A DNA stretch of 25,306 nucleotides, from positions 1-25,306 of IMG/VR virus record IMGVR_UViG_3300009182_000297. One strand, 5' to 3'. The position numbers and the translations under genes are program-made. Each line of letters opens with the position of its first letter. Position 1 is the stretch's first letter. Origin of the DNA: a virus. This document shows positions 15,490 through 22,715 of this stretch, one piece after another. The notes under the pieces were generated by a model, which did not search any database, was not told where the DNA came from, and saw nothing but the letters and a program-made list of their open reading frames with translations.

Positions 15490-18400
15490 ATGGCAGATAC
15501 AACGATCAATGTAACCTCAACATCTGATTCGGGTGCTGGAACGCTTAGGCAAGCAATTACAGACCTCAATGCAATTGTTGGTTCGCACACGATTACTTTT
15601 ACTGGACTAACAGGTACGATCACGCTTGCATCAGCATTGCCAACACTTACAAAAAGCACGACCATTACTGGGCCTGGATTAAGCTCACTTACAATTTCTG
15701 GCAACAGTCTTTATAGAGTTTTTGATTTAACTGCTGGTTTAACATTTTCTATTTCAGCACTAACAATAGCTAATGGAAAAGCAACCGCAGCGGGTATATA
15801 CAACAATATGGGCGGTGGTATTAGAAATGGAACTAACAGCGGTGGTGCTGATCTTACTATAAGTAATTGTTATTTTACTGGGTGTAACGCTACAATTGGT
15901 GGTGCAATATCAAGTTATTCAAATGTAACAGTTACTAATACTTCTTTTGTAAGTAATACTGGAAATGCTTCTTGTATAAATATGACTGGTGGAACTTCTA
16001 TAATAGGCAACTGTACATTTTATAATAACACCGGTCTTGCGGTTAATGCACAAAGTACAAGCACAATTTATAATTCTACATTTAACGGAAATTCTTCTTC
16101 TAGTATTAGTGCTATAAAGTTTTATCTACATGGAAGTGCCTCATTATTGTCTAGCACAATATCTGGAAATGCTAGTGGATCTGGCGGTTACTCTGGTGCT
16201 GTTTATTTGGGCGAATACTGTACTCTTACCCTTAAAAATACAATCATCTCTGGTAATACTGGTACTTCAGATTTTAATTCTTACAATGACGATCGTAGCA
16301 TAGCTTCCGCAGCATCGAACATTATCGGAACTATTTCTTCTGCATCTGCTACTAGTGCAGCAAGAGTAATTGGCGATCCCCTCCTTAGTGCCATAGCAAA
16401 TAATGGTGGCTCGACTTTAACAATGGCTGTTGGTGCTGGAAGTCCTGCCATTGGTGCTGGTAACGCTACGGCATCAAACGCATCCCCTGTTAGCGGATTA
16501 GATCAAACAGGGGCTACACGATCAGCAACAACCCCAACAATTGGGGCGGTTGAGTATGTTGCGGTAACAACTACCACTACAACAGCAGCACCTACTACTA
16601 CTACTACAACGACTACTGCTTCGCCTACAACAACAACAACAACGACTACGACTACAGTAGCACCAGTTATTATAAAAATAAAAAGATCTAGCACATCTTC
16701 TTCTGTTCCTGCCACACTCTCATTGGGTGAATTAGGGATAAACATAGTAGATAAAAAAATATGGGTGGGAAATTCAAGTCAGACTCCTGTTCTTATTTCA
16801 GATTATAACAATCTAGGCAATCAAGGATTTCAAGGAAGTCAAGGAAATCAAGGAGTTCAAGGCAATCAAGGTGCAGCAGGAAATAATGGATCTCAAGGTT
16901 TTCAAGGCTTAACAGGAACAGGAAACCAAGGTTTACAAGGATTGCAAGGCACAGTTGGAACCACAGGATCACAAGGCTTACAAGGTTTACAAGGTGTTGT
17001 AGGAACCACAGGTTCACAGGGCAACCAAGGTAACCAAGGTGTCGTAGGCACAACAGGAAATCAAGGCTCACAAGGTTTCCAAGGAGTCGTTGGAACCACA
17101 GGCAATCAAGGATTGCAAGGCACAGTTGGAACAATAGGGAATCAAGGTTTACAAGGATTGCAAGGTACAGTTGGAACCACTGGAAATCAAGGTGCAACTG
17201 GAACAGGAAATCAAGGCTCACAAGGAAATCAAGGATTTCAAGGAATTGTTGGAACCACAGGATCACAGGGTTCGCAGGGTTTCCAAGGTGTGGTTGGAAC
17301 AACAGGAAATCAAGGTTCACAAGGAACAGCGGGAACTAATGGATCTCAAGGTTTTCAAGGTGTCACTGGAACAGGCAACCAAGGTAGCCAAGGATCACAA
17401 GGTTCAACTGGAACAGGAAATCAAGGTTTGCAAGGAAACCAAGGTTTTCAAGGTATATCAGGAACAGGAAATCAAGGTAGCCAAGGGTCACAAGGTTCAA
17501 CAGGAATAGGGAATCAAGGTAGTCAAGGACCACAAGGTTTTCAAGGAGTTGTTGGAACAACAGGAAACCAAGGCAATCAAGGATTACAAGGCGTTGTTGG
17601 AACCACAGGTTCACAGGGCAACCAAGGTTATCAAGGTTACCAAGGATCTGTAGGATCGCAAGGCAATCAAGGCGATTCAGGACATCGAGGCGATGAAGGA
17701 GGCCAAGGCGATCAAGGCGATCAAGGATATCAAGGTTTCCAAGGTGTAACAGGAACAGGCAATCAAGGATCACAAGGATCACAAGGTGCAACTGGAACAG
17801 GTAGTCAGGGTAGCCAAGGCAATCAAGGTTTTCAAGGTGTCACTGGAACAGGCAATCAAGGTAGCCAAGGGTCACAAGGTGCAACTGGAACAGGCAGTCA
17901 AGGTTCTCAAGGAAACCAAGGGCTTCAAGGTTTAACTGGCCCAGTGGCTGGATCTGCAAATCAAGTTGTGTATAAAGACTCAGGCAATGCTGCTGCTGGC
18001 TCTTCGAGCTTTACTTTTGATGGCACAACAGTAACTGTTCCAATACTCTCAGTTACTAGAACGGCTGGCACAGGAACACAAAGTCCTTCAGTAACTATTA
18101 CTGCTCCTGCCCATACCGCTTTGACTGCTTCTACAGAATCTAATGATTTAAATATAAATTTGGCAAGAACTGCTCAATTTGCAACTGGTGCTTTAACTAC
18201 TCAAAGAGCAGTTAGAATACAAGCTCCAACTTATAGTTTTGTTGGTGCTAGTACATTAACTACGGCAGCTACAGTCCAGATTGATTCAGCCCCTGTTGCT
18301 GGAACTAATGCGACTATAACAAATGCTATCGGGCTAAGAGTTTCAACTGGAGTTGATGCTGGAGTTGGTATAGTAATTCAAGGATCTTCTAGTCAATCAG

Positions 18401-19059
18401 GCGATTTATTTAGAATACAAAATTTTAGCGGAACTAAACTTCTTTATGTAGATAGCAACTACTCACTATATTTAGCAAGATCTTTGAATCTAACCCCATT
18501 TAATACTTCTGCTGGAAGTACAAGCGAATTAAGGTTCTACGAACTAGCAGCTAATGGCACAAACTATGTAGGATTTAAAGCTGGAGATAGTATAGCATCT
18601 AATTTAATTTGGACTTTACCAAGTACGGATGGTACTAATGGGCAGTTCATGGCCACTAATGCAAGTGGTGTTTTATCTTGGGCATCACCTATTGCTGGTT
18701 CACAGGGCAGTCAAGGATCACAAGGTGCAACTGGAACAGGTAGCCAAGGCAGTCAAGGCTCACAAGGTTCTCAGGGTGCAACTGGAACAGGGAATCAAGG
18801 TTCACAAGGCAGTCAAGGCTCGCAAGGTGTAACTGGAACAGGCAGTCAGGGCAGTCAAGGAAATCAAGGATTCCAAGGTGCAACTGGAACAGGAAATCAA
18901 GGTAGTCAAGGTTACCAAGGTAGTTATGCATCCAATTTTACATCATCAGCTTCTGCTCCAGTTTCACCAGTAGTTGGTAATGTTTGGCTTGATACTACAT
19001 CTGGAATAGTATATATGTATGTGTATGATGGCGATACTTACCAATGGGTGCAATTCTAA
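15490..19059 (+). CDS. Beta-helix / collagen-like adhesin fibre
   Basis: The 1189-residue protein has an unusual order. Residues 1-357 form a right-handed beta-helix ('SDSGAGTLRQAITDLNA', repeated 'TIS.C.F..N', then 'VIGDPLLSAIANNGGST', 'GSPAIGAGNA', 'TIGAVEY'), the signature of 'choice-of-anchor Q' bacterial surface proteins. A 30-residue Thr-rich linker follows (360-389), then a fibre adaptor-like segment ('LSLGELGINIVDKKIWVGN', about 410-428) and Gly-X-Gln stalk (about 443-817) with 'GTTGNQG' and 'GTGNQGSQG' units. Next come a fibre-shaft domain (about 818-1068), a short stalk and a final module ('GNVWLDTTSGIVYMYVYDG') also found at about 893-940 of the large fibre. No signal peptide is visible, as expected for a virion protein. 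The beta-helix could bind or cleave polysaccharide, but I cannot identify catalytic residues. Confidence 0.82.
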   Translation: MADTTINVTSTSDSGAGTLRQAITDLNAIVGSHTITFTGLTGTITLASALPTLTKSTTITGPGLSSLTISGNSLYRVFDLTAGLTFSISALTIANGKATAAGIYNNMGGGIRNGTNSGGADLTISNCYFTGCNATIGGAISSYSNVTVTNTSFVSNTGNASCINMTGGTSIIGNCTFYNNTGLAVNAQSTSTIYNSTFNGNSSSSISAIKFYLHGSASLLSSTISGNASGSGGYSGAVYLGEYCTLTLKNTIISGNTGTSDFNSYNDDRSIASAASNIIGTISSASATSAARVIGDPLLSAIANNGGSTLTMAVGAGSPAIGAGNATASNASPVSGLDQTGATRSATTPTIGAVEYVAVTTTTTTAAPTTTTTTTTASPTTTTTTTTTTVAPVIIKIKRSSTSSSVPATLSLGELGINIVDKKIWVGNSSQTPVLISDYNNLGNQGFQGSQGNQGVQGNQGAAGNNGSQGFQGLTGTGNQGLQGLQGTVGTTGSQGLQGLQGVVGTTGSQGNQGNQGVVGTTGNQGSQGFQGVVGTTGNQGLQGTVGTIGNQGLQGLQGTVGTTGNQGATGTGNQGSQGNQGFQGIVGTTGSQGSQGFQGVVGTTGNQGSQGTAGTNGSQGFQGVTGTGNQGSQGSQGSTGTGNQGLQGNQGFQGISGTGNQGSQGSQGSTGIGNQGSQGPQGFQGVVGTTGNQGNQGLQGVVGTTGSQGNQGYQGYQGSVGSQGNQGDSGHRGDEGGQGDQGDQGYQGFQGVTGTGNQGSQGSQGATGTGSQGSQGNQGFQGVTGTGNQGSQGSQGATGTGSQGSQGNQGLQGLTGPVAGSANQVVYKDSGNAAAGSSSFTFDGTTVTVPILSVTRTAGTGTQSPSVTITAPAHTALTASTESNDLNINLARTAQFATGALTTQRAVRIQAPTYSFVGASTLTTAATVQIDSAPVAGTNATITNAIGLRVSTGVDAGVGIVIQGSSSQSGDLFRIQNFSGTKLLYVDSNYSLYLARSLNLTPFNTSAGSTSELRFYELAANGTNYVGFKAGDSIASNLIWTLPSTDGTNGQFMATNASGVLSWASPIAGSQGSQGSQGATGTGSQGSQGSQGSQGATGTGNQGSQGSQGSQGVTGTGSQGSQGNQGFQGATGTGNQGSQGYQGSYASNFTSSASAPVSPVVGNVWLDTTSGIVYMYVYDGDTYQWVQF
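16567..16656 (+). repeat. Thr-codon microsatellite encoding a mucin-like linker
   Basis: Thirty codons read as runs of 6, 8 and 10 Thr separated by AAP and ASP. The DNA is a run of ACA/ACT/ACG triplets, prone to slippage in steps of three bases, so linker length may vary between relatives. A shorter run of nine Thr codons occupies the equivalent place at 20152-20178 of the paralogous gene. Confidence 0.85.
16816..17940 (+). repeat. Gly-X-Gln coding repeats of the beta-helix fibre
   Basis: Collagen-like coding repeats with higher-order 'GTVGTTGNQGLQG' and 'GTGNQGSQGSQG' units, closely related to 14870-15400. A second short block lies at about 18700-18922. The whole block is in frame and without stops. 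Confidence 0.9.
16918..16973 (+). repeat. 56-nt perfect direct repeat, copy 2
   Basis: Identical to 15019-15074 in the preceding gene. It lies near the start of the second stalk, just downstream of the beta-helix and Thr linker. Confidence 0.85.
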
Positions 19060-20337
19060 ATGGCAGTAATAGTATCTTCACTTTCTGATTCGGGTGCTGG
19101 AACGCTTAGACAAGCTATTACAGACATTAATGCTGCAACAGCAACTAGCCCTATTACCTTTTCTGTAACTGGTACTATTACACTTGCTTCAGCACTTCCA
19201 GCTATAAATAAAAACTTAACAATTACTGGGCCAGGATTAAGTTCATTAACTATTAGCGGTAATGATCTCTATCGAATATTTTATTTAAATACTGGTTTTA
19301 CAATTAGCATTTCTGGATTAACTATATCTAATGGTCGAGCAGCAACAGCAGGATCGCCAGGATCTTATGGTGGAGGTATTTATAATGCTGGATCAACTTT
19401 AACTATAGACAGTTGTTATTTTACTGGATGCTACGCTGGTGTATCTGGTACTGGTACTGGCGGTGCTATTTACACTATAGGAACTACAACGATAACTAAC
19501 ACATCATTTGTTAGTAATAATATAGCATCTGGTGGTGGTTCAGCAATTTATGCTGCTGGTAGCGGTACTCTTACTGTGGGTAATTCTACTTTTTCTTCTA
19601 ATACTACTACGGCAATTCTTCATAATGTAGTAAGCACAATTTATAATTGTACTTTTTATAATAATCTTCTTGGTTTATATGCTGGTGCTATTGCTGTGTT
19701 TGGTAATACTACTACAATTTTATCCAGTACAATTTCTGGAAATAGCACCACAGGGGGATCTATAAATGATCCTGGTGCTGGTGGTGTTTTTGTATCTGAA
19801 TATAGTGGAATTGTTTTAAAAAATAGTATTATCTCTGGAAATACTGGTGGAAATGATTTTAGTTCTTATCAAGCTGCTAAAACATTTAATTCCGCAGCTT
19901 CAAATATTATTGGAACAATATCCACCGCATCGGCAACAAGTGCAGCAAGAGTAATTGGTGATCCACTTCTCGGTGCTTTGCAAAATAATGGTGGATCAAC
20001 TCAAACTATGGCAGTTGGTGCTGGCAGTCCAGCTATTAATGCTGGTAATGCAGCAGCTAGCAATGCATCTCCTGTTAGTGGATTAGATCAAACAGGAAGA
20101 GCAAGATCTGCTACTACACCTACGATTGGTGCTGTCGAGTATGTTGCAGCGACAACAACCACTACAACTACTACAACTCCAGCACCTTCAACATTTAATT
20201 TTCCAGCCTCGCCATCAACTGGACAAGTCTATACATTTAATGGTATTATATGGGTTTGGAATGGCATTGGGTGGAAAAAAAGGTTAATATTACCTTCACA
20301 GGATATATTTATGTCTAGTAACTATGGGGGGTTATAA
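19060..20337 (+). CDS. Beta-helix (choice-of-anchor Q-like) protein, paralogue of the upstream head domain
   Basis: The 425-residue protein is a beta-helix (about 1-362) clearly paralogous to residues 1-357 of the upstream fibre: the same 'LSDSGAGTLRQAITDINA' start, 'LTITGPGLSSLTISGN', 'CYFTGC', 'VIGDPLLGALQNNGGST', 'GSPAINAGNA' and 'TIGAVEYVA'. A poly-Thr linker (about 365-373) leads to a 45-residue C-terminal module, 'FPASPSTGQVYTFNGIIW' then 'GIGWKKR', ending '-YGGL'. The start follows the upstream TAA with no gap, in the same frame. Unlike the first copy it has no collagen stalk. It may be a separate spike attached through the C-terminal module, which the following mini-gene repeats. The extra copies could bind different sugars. 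No catalytic residues could be assigned. Confidence 0.8.
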   Translation: MAVIVSSLSDSGAGTLRQAITDINAATATSPITFSVTGTITLASALPAINKNLTITGPGLSSLTISGNDLYRIFYLNTGFTISISGLTISNGRAATAGSPGSYGGGIYNAGSTLTIDSCYFTGCYAGVSGTGTGGAIYTIGTTTITNTSFVSNNIASGGGSAIYAAGSGTLTVGNSTFSSNTTTAILHNVVSTIYNCTFYNNLLGLYAGAIAVFGNTTTILSSTISGNSTTGGSINDPGAGGVFVSEYSGIVLKNSIISGNTGGNDFSSYQAAKTFNSAASNIIGTISTASATSAARVIGDPLLGALQNNGGSTQTMAVGAGSPAINAGNAAASNASPVSGLDQTGRARSATTPTIGAVEYVAATTTTTTTTTPAPSTFNFPASPSTGQVYTFNGIIWVWNGIGWKKRLILPSQDIFMSSNYGGL

Positions 20338-20486
20338 TGGCGATAGATTTTCCAGCATCTCCTACTACTGGTCAAACTTATTCTTATGGTGGATTCATTT
20401 GGATTTATAATGGTACTGGTTGGAAAAAAATGCCAAATGATGCATCCAATACAATTTACCTAGCTAACAACTTTGGAGGTTTATAA
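20337..20486 (+). CDS. 49-aa mini-protein, copy of the preceding gene's C-terminal module
   Basis: The ATG overlaps the upstream stop (TAATG) and follows GGGGGG at 20326-20331. The 49 residues begin 'MAIDFPASPTTGQTYSYGG', continue 'FIWIYNGTGWKKM' and end 'IYLANNFGGL'. This aligns end to end with the last 45-48 residues of the 425-aa protein (20194-20337: 'FPASPSTGQVYTF', 'IWVWNGIGWKK', 'IFMSSNYGGL') and with the N-terminus of the 676-aa stalk protein. It is flanked by working start and stop signals, so it is probably a true small gene born by tandem duplication rather than a remnant. It may be a free attachment or adaptor subunit. Confidence 0.72.
   Translation: MAIDFPASPTTGQTYSYGGFIWIYNGTGWKKMPNDASNTIYLANNFGGL
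20475..20480 (+). promoter_or_regulatory. Ribosome-binding site encoded by the Gly-Gly end of the 49-aa protein
   Basis: GGAGGT codes the Gly-Gly of '-FGGL' and lies eight bases before the ATG at 20489. Confidence 0.8.
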
Positions 20487-20488
20487 CT

Positions 20489-20935
20489 ATGGCAGTAACA
20501 TCTACACCTATCTTTGCTCAAGCTCCTTATATGGCTTGCACTACACTAGCAGCACAAACAGCTTGTACAACTAGAGGCCCAACAGCAACAGCTAGTCTTG
20601 CAGCAGCAAATATTGTACAAATAGTTCCTACTTCCACTAATGGATTAAGAATTGATGCTATTCAAGTTAGTGCTTGCTCCACTGCCTTTACCGCACCCAC
20701 TGCTGGTAATATTGTAGGCATATGGGTACACGATGGAACTACAGCTTTCTTGTTTACAGAAATACTTGTTACTGCTGTAACTCCTTCGACTACTGTTGCT
20801 GGATTTACTACCACTTTGACTTTTGCCAATCCTCTTGTTTTACCAAGTACATTTAAACTTTATGCCTCCCTTAGTGTTACCACTACTGCTAGTACTACTG
20901 CATTGCAAGTTTGTGTAATGGGAGGGGCATACTAA
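20489..20935 (+). CDS. Hypothetical virion structural protein (148 aa)
   Basis: The 148-residue product is Ala/Thr/Val-rich and probably all-beta, with four scattered Cys near the start and middle. Segments such as 'TRGPTATASLAAANIVQI', 'STNGLRIDAIQVSACST' and 'NIVGIWVHDGTTAFLF' look like a compact beta-sandwich. Similar short proteins are common in structural regions of uncultured phages, but no function is known to me. It starts after a strong GGAGGT and ends '-GGAY', whose codons form the ribosome-binding site of the next gene. Its stop overlaps that gene's ATG (TAATG). Position between two fibre genes suggests a fibre or baseplate component. Confidence 0.65.
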   Translation: MAVTSTPIFAQAPYMACTTLAAQTACTTRGPTATASLAAANIVQIVPTSTNGLRIDAIQVSACSTAFTAPTAGNIVGIWVHDGTTAFLFTEILVTAVTPSTTVAGFTTTLTFANPLVLPSTFKLYASLSVTTTASTTALQVCVMGGAY

Positions 20936-21648
20936 TGGCTGGAGCGTTTGCATACGGCATGACTCCGACTAACTCTCCAAAAGGTTCTGCATTCCAAGCA
21001 GTTCAACCTTCTGTAATTCCTGTTGGTGTTATTGAAATGTTTGCTGGTTCTACCGCCCCCAATGGATGGCTAGTTTGTGACGGAAGTACTGTGAGTAGAA
21101 AGACTTATAGCGATCTTTTTAAAATTATTGGTACTACTTATGGTGCTGGTAATTCTAACGATACATTTACTTTACCAGATATGAGGGGAAGATGTCCGAT
21201 TGGTGTTGGTACTGGCACATATGTTACAGCAACTACACGAACATTAGCTTCAACTACTGGAGCAGAAACAGCAACATTACTTGAAGCAAATCTTCCATCT
21301 CATGCTCATGCTTTTACTCCTTCTGGATCGTTAAACACAGAAAGTAGTCATACGCATGGTAGTGCTAATGCTGGAAGTCATAATCATACAACAAACAATT
21401 CAATATTAGCTTATGTTGGTTCTGGTGGTGGTGCAAATCTAAGTGCTGGAACTAGTTATCAGATTTACAATCTTAATGCAATCGAACAATCTGCTGGTGA
21501 TCACTCTCACGGATCAACAAATAGTAACACGGGTCATACCCATACATTTACTGGATCTTCTGGAACAACAGGAAATGGAAATGGAACTGCAACCGCAGTA
21601 AGCCTAATGCAACCAGCGATAGCAATCAACTTTATAATTAAGGCTTAA
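20935..21648 (+). CDS. Phage tail-collar domain protein (short fibre tip)
   Basis: I choose ATG 20935, preceded by GGGAGGGG (20920-20927), over an in-frame TTG at 20911, giving 237 residues. After about 30 residues of N-terminus comes a clear tail-collar domain: 'FAGSTAPNGWLVCDGSTVSR', 'YGAGNSNDTFTLPDMRGR'. The C-terminal half is Gly/Ser/Thr/His-rich with 'HAHAF', 'HTHG', 'HNHTT', 'HSHG' and 'HTHTF', the histidine-pair pattern that coordinates metal ions in T4 gp12-like short tail fibres. It ends 'SLMQPAIAINFIIKA', matching the end of the 1887-aa fibre ('NMQPSIAINYIIKT'). It is therefore a stalkless relative of that tip and probably binds a surface receptor. Confidence 0.88.
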   Translation: MAGAFAYGMTPTNSPKGSAFQAVQPSVIPVGVIEMFAGSTAPNGWLVCDGSTVSRKTYSDLFKIIGTTYGAGNSNDTFTLPDMRGRCPIGVGTGTYVTATTRTLASTTGAETATLLEANLPSHAHAFTPSGSLNTESSHTHGSANAGSHNHTTNNSILAYVGSGGGANLSAGTSYQIYNLNAIEQSAGDHSHGSTNSNTGHTHTFTGSSGTTGNGNGTATAVSLMQPAIAINFIIKA

Positions 21649-21658
21649 GGAGAAAGTT

Positions 21659-22216
21659 ATGTTAAATCATTTTAGTGTTTCTAATATGCAAGCTATTTCA
21701 AATGATCCAAACGATATTGGAAACTCATATCAAATAGCAATTGTTCAATCAGATGCTGATGGTTCAAATAAAACCAATGTTTATAAAATAAGAAACACAG
21801 AAGATATTTCTGCTAAAATAGATGAGCTTGCTTCTTTATTGTTAAGCTATTCTCCACTTGCTGATACATTAGAGTTAGCAAAACATAAAAAATTAAATGA
21901 CATTAATAATGAATGGCTTGCATTAGAAAGAACTGGTTGGGATTCTGGTCAAGGCTATTATCTTGGCATTACCCCCTCTGATGTAGCACTTCTTGTAGGT
22001 GTGTTCTCTCTTGCAAAAGAGGCAGCAGCATTGGGCTTAGAACTTCCTCACCTAATCAGTATGGCTAATACACCTATTAGCTTCTCCACCATACAAGAAA
22101 TGACCATGCTTCTTCTCCAATATGGCCAAGCTCGCTCCAATATGGCTAGTTCCTTTGCTGCCAGACGAAAAGCTGTTGCTGATGCTATTACTATAGAAGA
22201 GGCTAATGCTGCGTAA
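21659..22216 (+). CDS. DUF4376-like protein, possible fibre assembly factor
   Basis: The 185-residue protein begins with a short beta-rich part (1-50) and continues as helices. 'LAKHKKLNDINNEWLALERT', then 'YYLGITPSDVALLVGVFSLA' and 'SFSTIQEMTMLLLQYGQAR', follow the general layout of DUF4376, a domain often encoded right after tail fibres and sometimes in fibre-assembly proteins. The C-terminus is an Ala/Arg-rich helix. AAGGAG overlaps the upstream stop region and sits six bases before the ATG. The gene ends overlapping the GNAT gene start (TAATG). Position after two collar-type fibres supports a chaperone or small fibre component. The family assignment is from pattern memory only. Confidence 0.6.
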   Translation: MLNHFSVSNMQAISNDPNDIGNSYQIAIVQSDADGSNKTNVYKIRNTEDISAKIDELASLLLSYSPLADTLELAKHKKLNDINNEWLALERTGWDSGQGYYLGITPSDVALLVGVFSLAKEAAALGLELPHLISMANTPISFSTIQEMTMLLLQYGQARSNMASSFAARRKAVADAITIEEANAA

Positions 22217-22680
22217 TGATAATTGAGCCAATAACAGCAGAATATATTCAATCAGTAGAAGATCTTGCAACATCATCATACCCTTCTAATTATTATGAAG
22301 GCCAAGAATCATTCAAGTCCAAGATAACAGGATATCCAAACGGCTGTTTTTTGGCTAGAAAAGACAGCGAAGTAGTTGGTTATATTATTTCTTTCCCCTA
22401 CATGTTAAATAAAGCACACCCACTAAATAAAACTTATATAGAAACAATTAATCCAACATGTTTATATATCCATGATTTGTGTGTGTCTCAAACCCACAGA
22501 AGAGAAGGAATAGCTAAGAGGTTAGTGGAAAAGATATTAAAGAACCCATTGTCACCGAAGGCTTTGGTATCTGTCCTAAACTCTGAGCCATTCTGGAAAA
22601 AACTAGGTTTTGTGTCGCAAAGATGTTTTGATTATTATGGGGGTGTCGCCCACTACATGGTACAAAAAGGTGTAATTTAA
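22216..22680 (+). CDS. GNAT-family N-acetyltransferase
   Basis: The 154-residue product matches the GNAT fold: a first strand and helix ('MIIEPITAEYIQSVEDLA'), a central strand 'CFLARKDSEVVGYIISFP', the acetyl-CoA-binding motif A 'LCVSQTHRREGIAKRLVEKI' (the R-R-E-G-I-A pyrophosphate loop), and a closing strand with 'PFWKKLGFVSQR', a common GNAT ending. Length is normal. The ATG overlaps the preceding stop by one base, so translation is likely coupled, with GAAGAG as a weak ribosome-binding site. The substrate is unknown. Within a fibre module it may acetylate a virion protein, a nucleotide sugar or a host target. No other enzyme of a sugar pathway is adjacent. Confidence 0.85.
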   Translation: MIIEPITAEYIQSVEDLATSSYPSNYYEGQESFKSKITGYPNGCFLARKDSEVVGYIISFPYMLNKAHPLNKTYIETINPTCLYIHDLCVSQTHRREGIAKRLVEKILKNPLSPKALVSVLNSEPFWKKLGFVSQRCFDYYGGVAHYMVQKGVI

Positions 22681-22715
22681 TGTAGGCACAACTACATTAT
22701 TTGGGGGTTAGAACA

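Noticed and set aside
16503-16745. Minus-strand frame with long Val runs.
   Set aside because: It is the antisense of the poly-Thr codons.
14636-18931. Minus-strand frames of 80-175 residues rich in Leu/Phe/Trp in the stalk regions.
   Set aside because: Antisense of the repeats; hydrophobic composition follows from reversing CAAGG-type units.
13459-20337. TAA reassigned as a sense codon (alternative genetic code).
   Set aside because: TAA also ends most other genes at sensible places with adjacent starts, and TAG and TGA are used as stops too, so the standard code holds.
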